Of a stretch of DNA of 64,000 nucleotides, positions 62,485 to 64,000 are shown in pieces. A program made the position numbers and the translations under genes. Numbering within the stretch: the stretch's first letter is position 1; every line of letters begins with the position of its first letter. The DNA is taken from positions 372,001-436,000 of the forward strand of contig CBDBIG010000002.1 in the NCBI GenBank assembly GCA_965205845.1, read 5' to 3'. The DNA comes from CBDBIG01 sp965205845 [NCBI: bacterium] (GTDB taxonomy: Bacteria > SAR324). The notes beneath the pieces were generated by a model, which had not been told where the DNA came from, ran no database searches, and saw only the letters and a list, made by a program, of their open reading frames with translations.

Positions 62485-64000
62485 ATGGCGCTTAACATGA
62501 AACTTCAACTGCGGCAAAGCCAGCAGCTGATTATGACCCCCCAACTTCGTCAAGCGATTAAACTTTTGCAACTTTCGCGCGTGGAACTGCAACAATTGGT
62601 TGACCAGGCACTGATTGAAAACCCCGTGCTCGAGGAAACCCAGACCGAAGGGGATGCACAAGAAAGCGTGAGCATGGAGAGCGTGGAAGAAAACGCAAGG
62701 CAAGAAGACGGGAGCGTGATTGAAAGCGAGCGTCACCTAGAAAACGATGCTGACTGGCGCGAGTACATCAATACTGGCAGTGGTTCGATGTCCGAGCGCT
62801 TAGCCATCCGCCCTGACGGCCCCGATTCCAACCTGGAGGCCACCTTGGCAGGCAATGAAACCTTGCATGATCACCTGTATTGGCAGCTAGGGATGTCTTT
62901 GTTAAGCCCAATTGAAAAACGCATTGGGCAAGCCATTATTGGTAGTTTAGATGGCGATGGCTATTTGAGTGTGAGTTTGCTTGAGATTTTGCAAGACCTG
63001 CAAAACGACTCCGCTGACTTACATCGTGAGACAGCCCAGAGCATCAAAAATAAGCAACTGACGCTAAACGTTTCCAAAAACGTCGACCTCGACCTGCTTT
63101 TTTTACGGCGCGAAGGTCCTCTCCGTGGTTTGCGTGTCGAGGAAGGCGAACCCCCTAAAAAGCAAGGGCGTAAGAAAAAGCAAGATGTGTTGCAAGAAAA
63201 AACCAGTCCCAACGCCGTGGCAGCCCCCAAACCTCAAGCCCTATCTCAAGGCGATACCCATGCCTTGATTGGCAAGCCTGTTTGCGCAGTGGCAGAAGCG
63301 GTCTTGCGTTTTGTGCAGCAATTTGACCCTTTGGGCGTGGGTGCACGCAGCATCCAAGAGTGTTTGAGCATCCAATTGTGTGCGATGGGATTGCAAGGTC
63401 ATCTACCCCATCTTCTGGTAAAAAACCACATTAAACTTCTTGAACTCCGTGACTTAGAACGTGCGGCACGCAAAACAAAAACCAGTGAAGCCGAGGTGGT
63501 TGAGGCCTATAAACTTATTCTCTCCCTTGAGCCAACCCCTGGGCGCCCTTTTGAGCGTGGTCGTGCCCAAGCCATCATCCCCGATGTGTACATGCTACGC
63601 GCACCTGCAGGGATGGGCAGTGGCGAAGACCGAGTAGGGCAGTATAAAATTAGCTTGAACGAGAGCGGAATTCCACGCTTGAAAATTAGCCGTTACTATC
63701 GGCAAATGGCACAAACCCAAGCCAACACGCCTTCATCCAACCTTACCCAAGAGTACATTCAAGAAAAGATCCGTGCGGGCAATTGGTTAATGAAAAGCAT
63801 TGAACAGCGTCAAAAAACCATTTTAAAAGTGGCTAAAAGTATTGTAAAACATCAGTACGACTTTTTCGATCTAGGCCCAACCCATCTAAAACCGCTGGTA
63901 TTAAAAGATGTCGCCGAAGATATTGAAGCCCATGAATCGACTGTGAGTCGCATTACCACCAGCAAATACATTCATACCCCAAGAGGTGTGTTTGAATTGA
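62485..64000 (+). CDS. rpoN: RNA polymerase sigma-54 factor, 5' part
   Basis: The frame runs from ATG 62485 to the end of the window (505 codons). Region I is clear: LRQSQQLIMTPQLRQAIKLL and LVDQALIENPVLEE. Further on come FDPLGVGARSIQECLSIQL, the QRQKTILKVAKSIVKHQYDF core and AEDIEAHESTVSRITTSKYI, the helix-turn-helix region, and HTPRGVFEL at the edge. The RpoN box would follow beyond base 64000. Between the Region II helices and VAEAVLRFVQQFDP there is an unusually long insert (about residues 175-265, Lys/Gly-rich). Confidence 0.95.
   Translation, partial: MALNMKLQLRQSQQLIMTPQLRQAIKLLQLSRVELQQLVDQALIENPVLEETQTEGDAQESVSMESVEENARQEDGSVIESERHLENDADWREYINTGSGSMSERLAIRPDGPDSNLEATLAGNETLHDHLYWQLGMSLLSPIEKRIGQAIIGSLDGDGYLSVSLLEILQDLQNDSADLHRETAQSIKNKQLTLNVSKNVDLDLLFLRREGPLRGLRVEEGEPPKKQGRKKKQDVLQEKTSPNAVAAPKPQALSQGDTHALIGKPVCAVAEAVLRFVQQFDPLGVGARSIQECLSIQLCAMGLQGHLPHLLVKNHIKLLELRDLERAARKTKTSEAEVVEAYKLILSLEPTPGRPFERGRAQAIIPDVYMLRAPAGMGSGEDRVGQYKISLNESGIPRLKISRYYRQMAQTQANTPSSNLTQEYIQEKIRAGNWLMKSIEQRQKTILKVAKSIVKHQYDFFDLGPTHLKPLVLKDVAEDIEAHESTVSRITTSKYIHTPRGVFEL

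Overview
The window reads as a chromosome segment of a Gram-negative bacterium that carries a badly reduced Mu-like prophage. Housekeeping genes include tgt, htpG, argG, purB, uvrB, holA, metX, murJ and rpoN. Glutathione genes (gshA of the plant/alphaproteobacterial type and gor), a SPOR-domain protein, a lipoprotein and a selenocysteine synthase (selA) point to a proteobacterium-like organism with an outer membrane and selenocysteine decoding. I cannot name the genus. No rRNA or tRNA gene was found.

Layout. 1-1024: debris of a second Mu-like element, with a decayed adenine-methylase fragment on the minus strand and two degenerate copies of the prophage end sites. 1125-17230: tgt, an alkyltransferase-like protein, a homocysteine-methyltransferase-fold protein without its zinc cysteines, htpG, a hydrolase, a TPR-like protein, a 71-bp tandem repeat, a DMT transporter, a SPOR protein, argG-purB and a lipoprotein. 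17232-34877: Mu-like prophage of about 17.6 kb, bounded by inverted transposase-type end sites. 35043-64000: transglutaminase-like protein, uvrB, gor plus a radical SAM gene, selA-holA, gshA, metX, murJ, a two-domain CDP-alcohol phosphotransferase, methylmalonyl-CoA epimerase, a broken Smr gene with a 14-bp repeat array, an aminotransferase, a 1.2-kilo-residue protein of unknown function, HIT, an MFS-HEAT fusion and the 5' part of rpoN.

The prophage is defective. The transposase A gene is absent. The gemA start is fused to the portal 3' end, so both terminase genes are lost. The tail chaperone gene is followed directly by the 3' end of the baseplate gp45 gene, so the tape measure, N and P genes are lost. 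Five other genes carry single-base frameshifts, each fixed by removing one base. The best preserved and most unusual gene is a 696-residue Mu F-like head protein with a HipA/PI3K-like kinase-type domain and an R-S-E ADP-ribosyltransferase domain. A 59-codon gene overlaps its end.

The second notable locus is gor plus a radical SAM gene whose apparent stop TGA lies in the motif C-(TGA)-A-E-P, the CUAEP tail of a known radical SAM selenoprotein family. selA lies 1.5 kb away on the other strand, so the TGA is very likely selenocysteine and the true protein is about 519 residues. All calls come from reading the sequence and from memory of the families; no database search was run.
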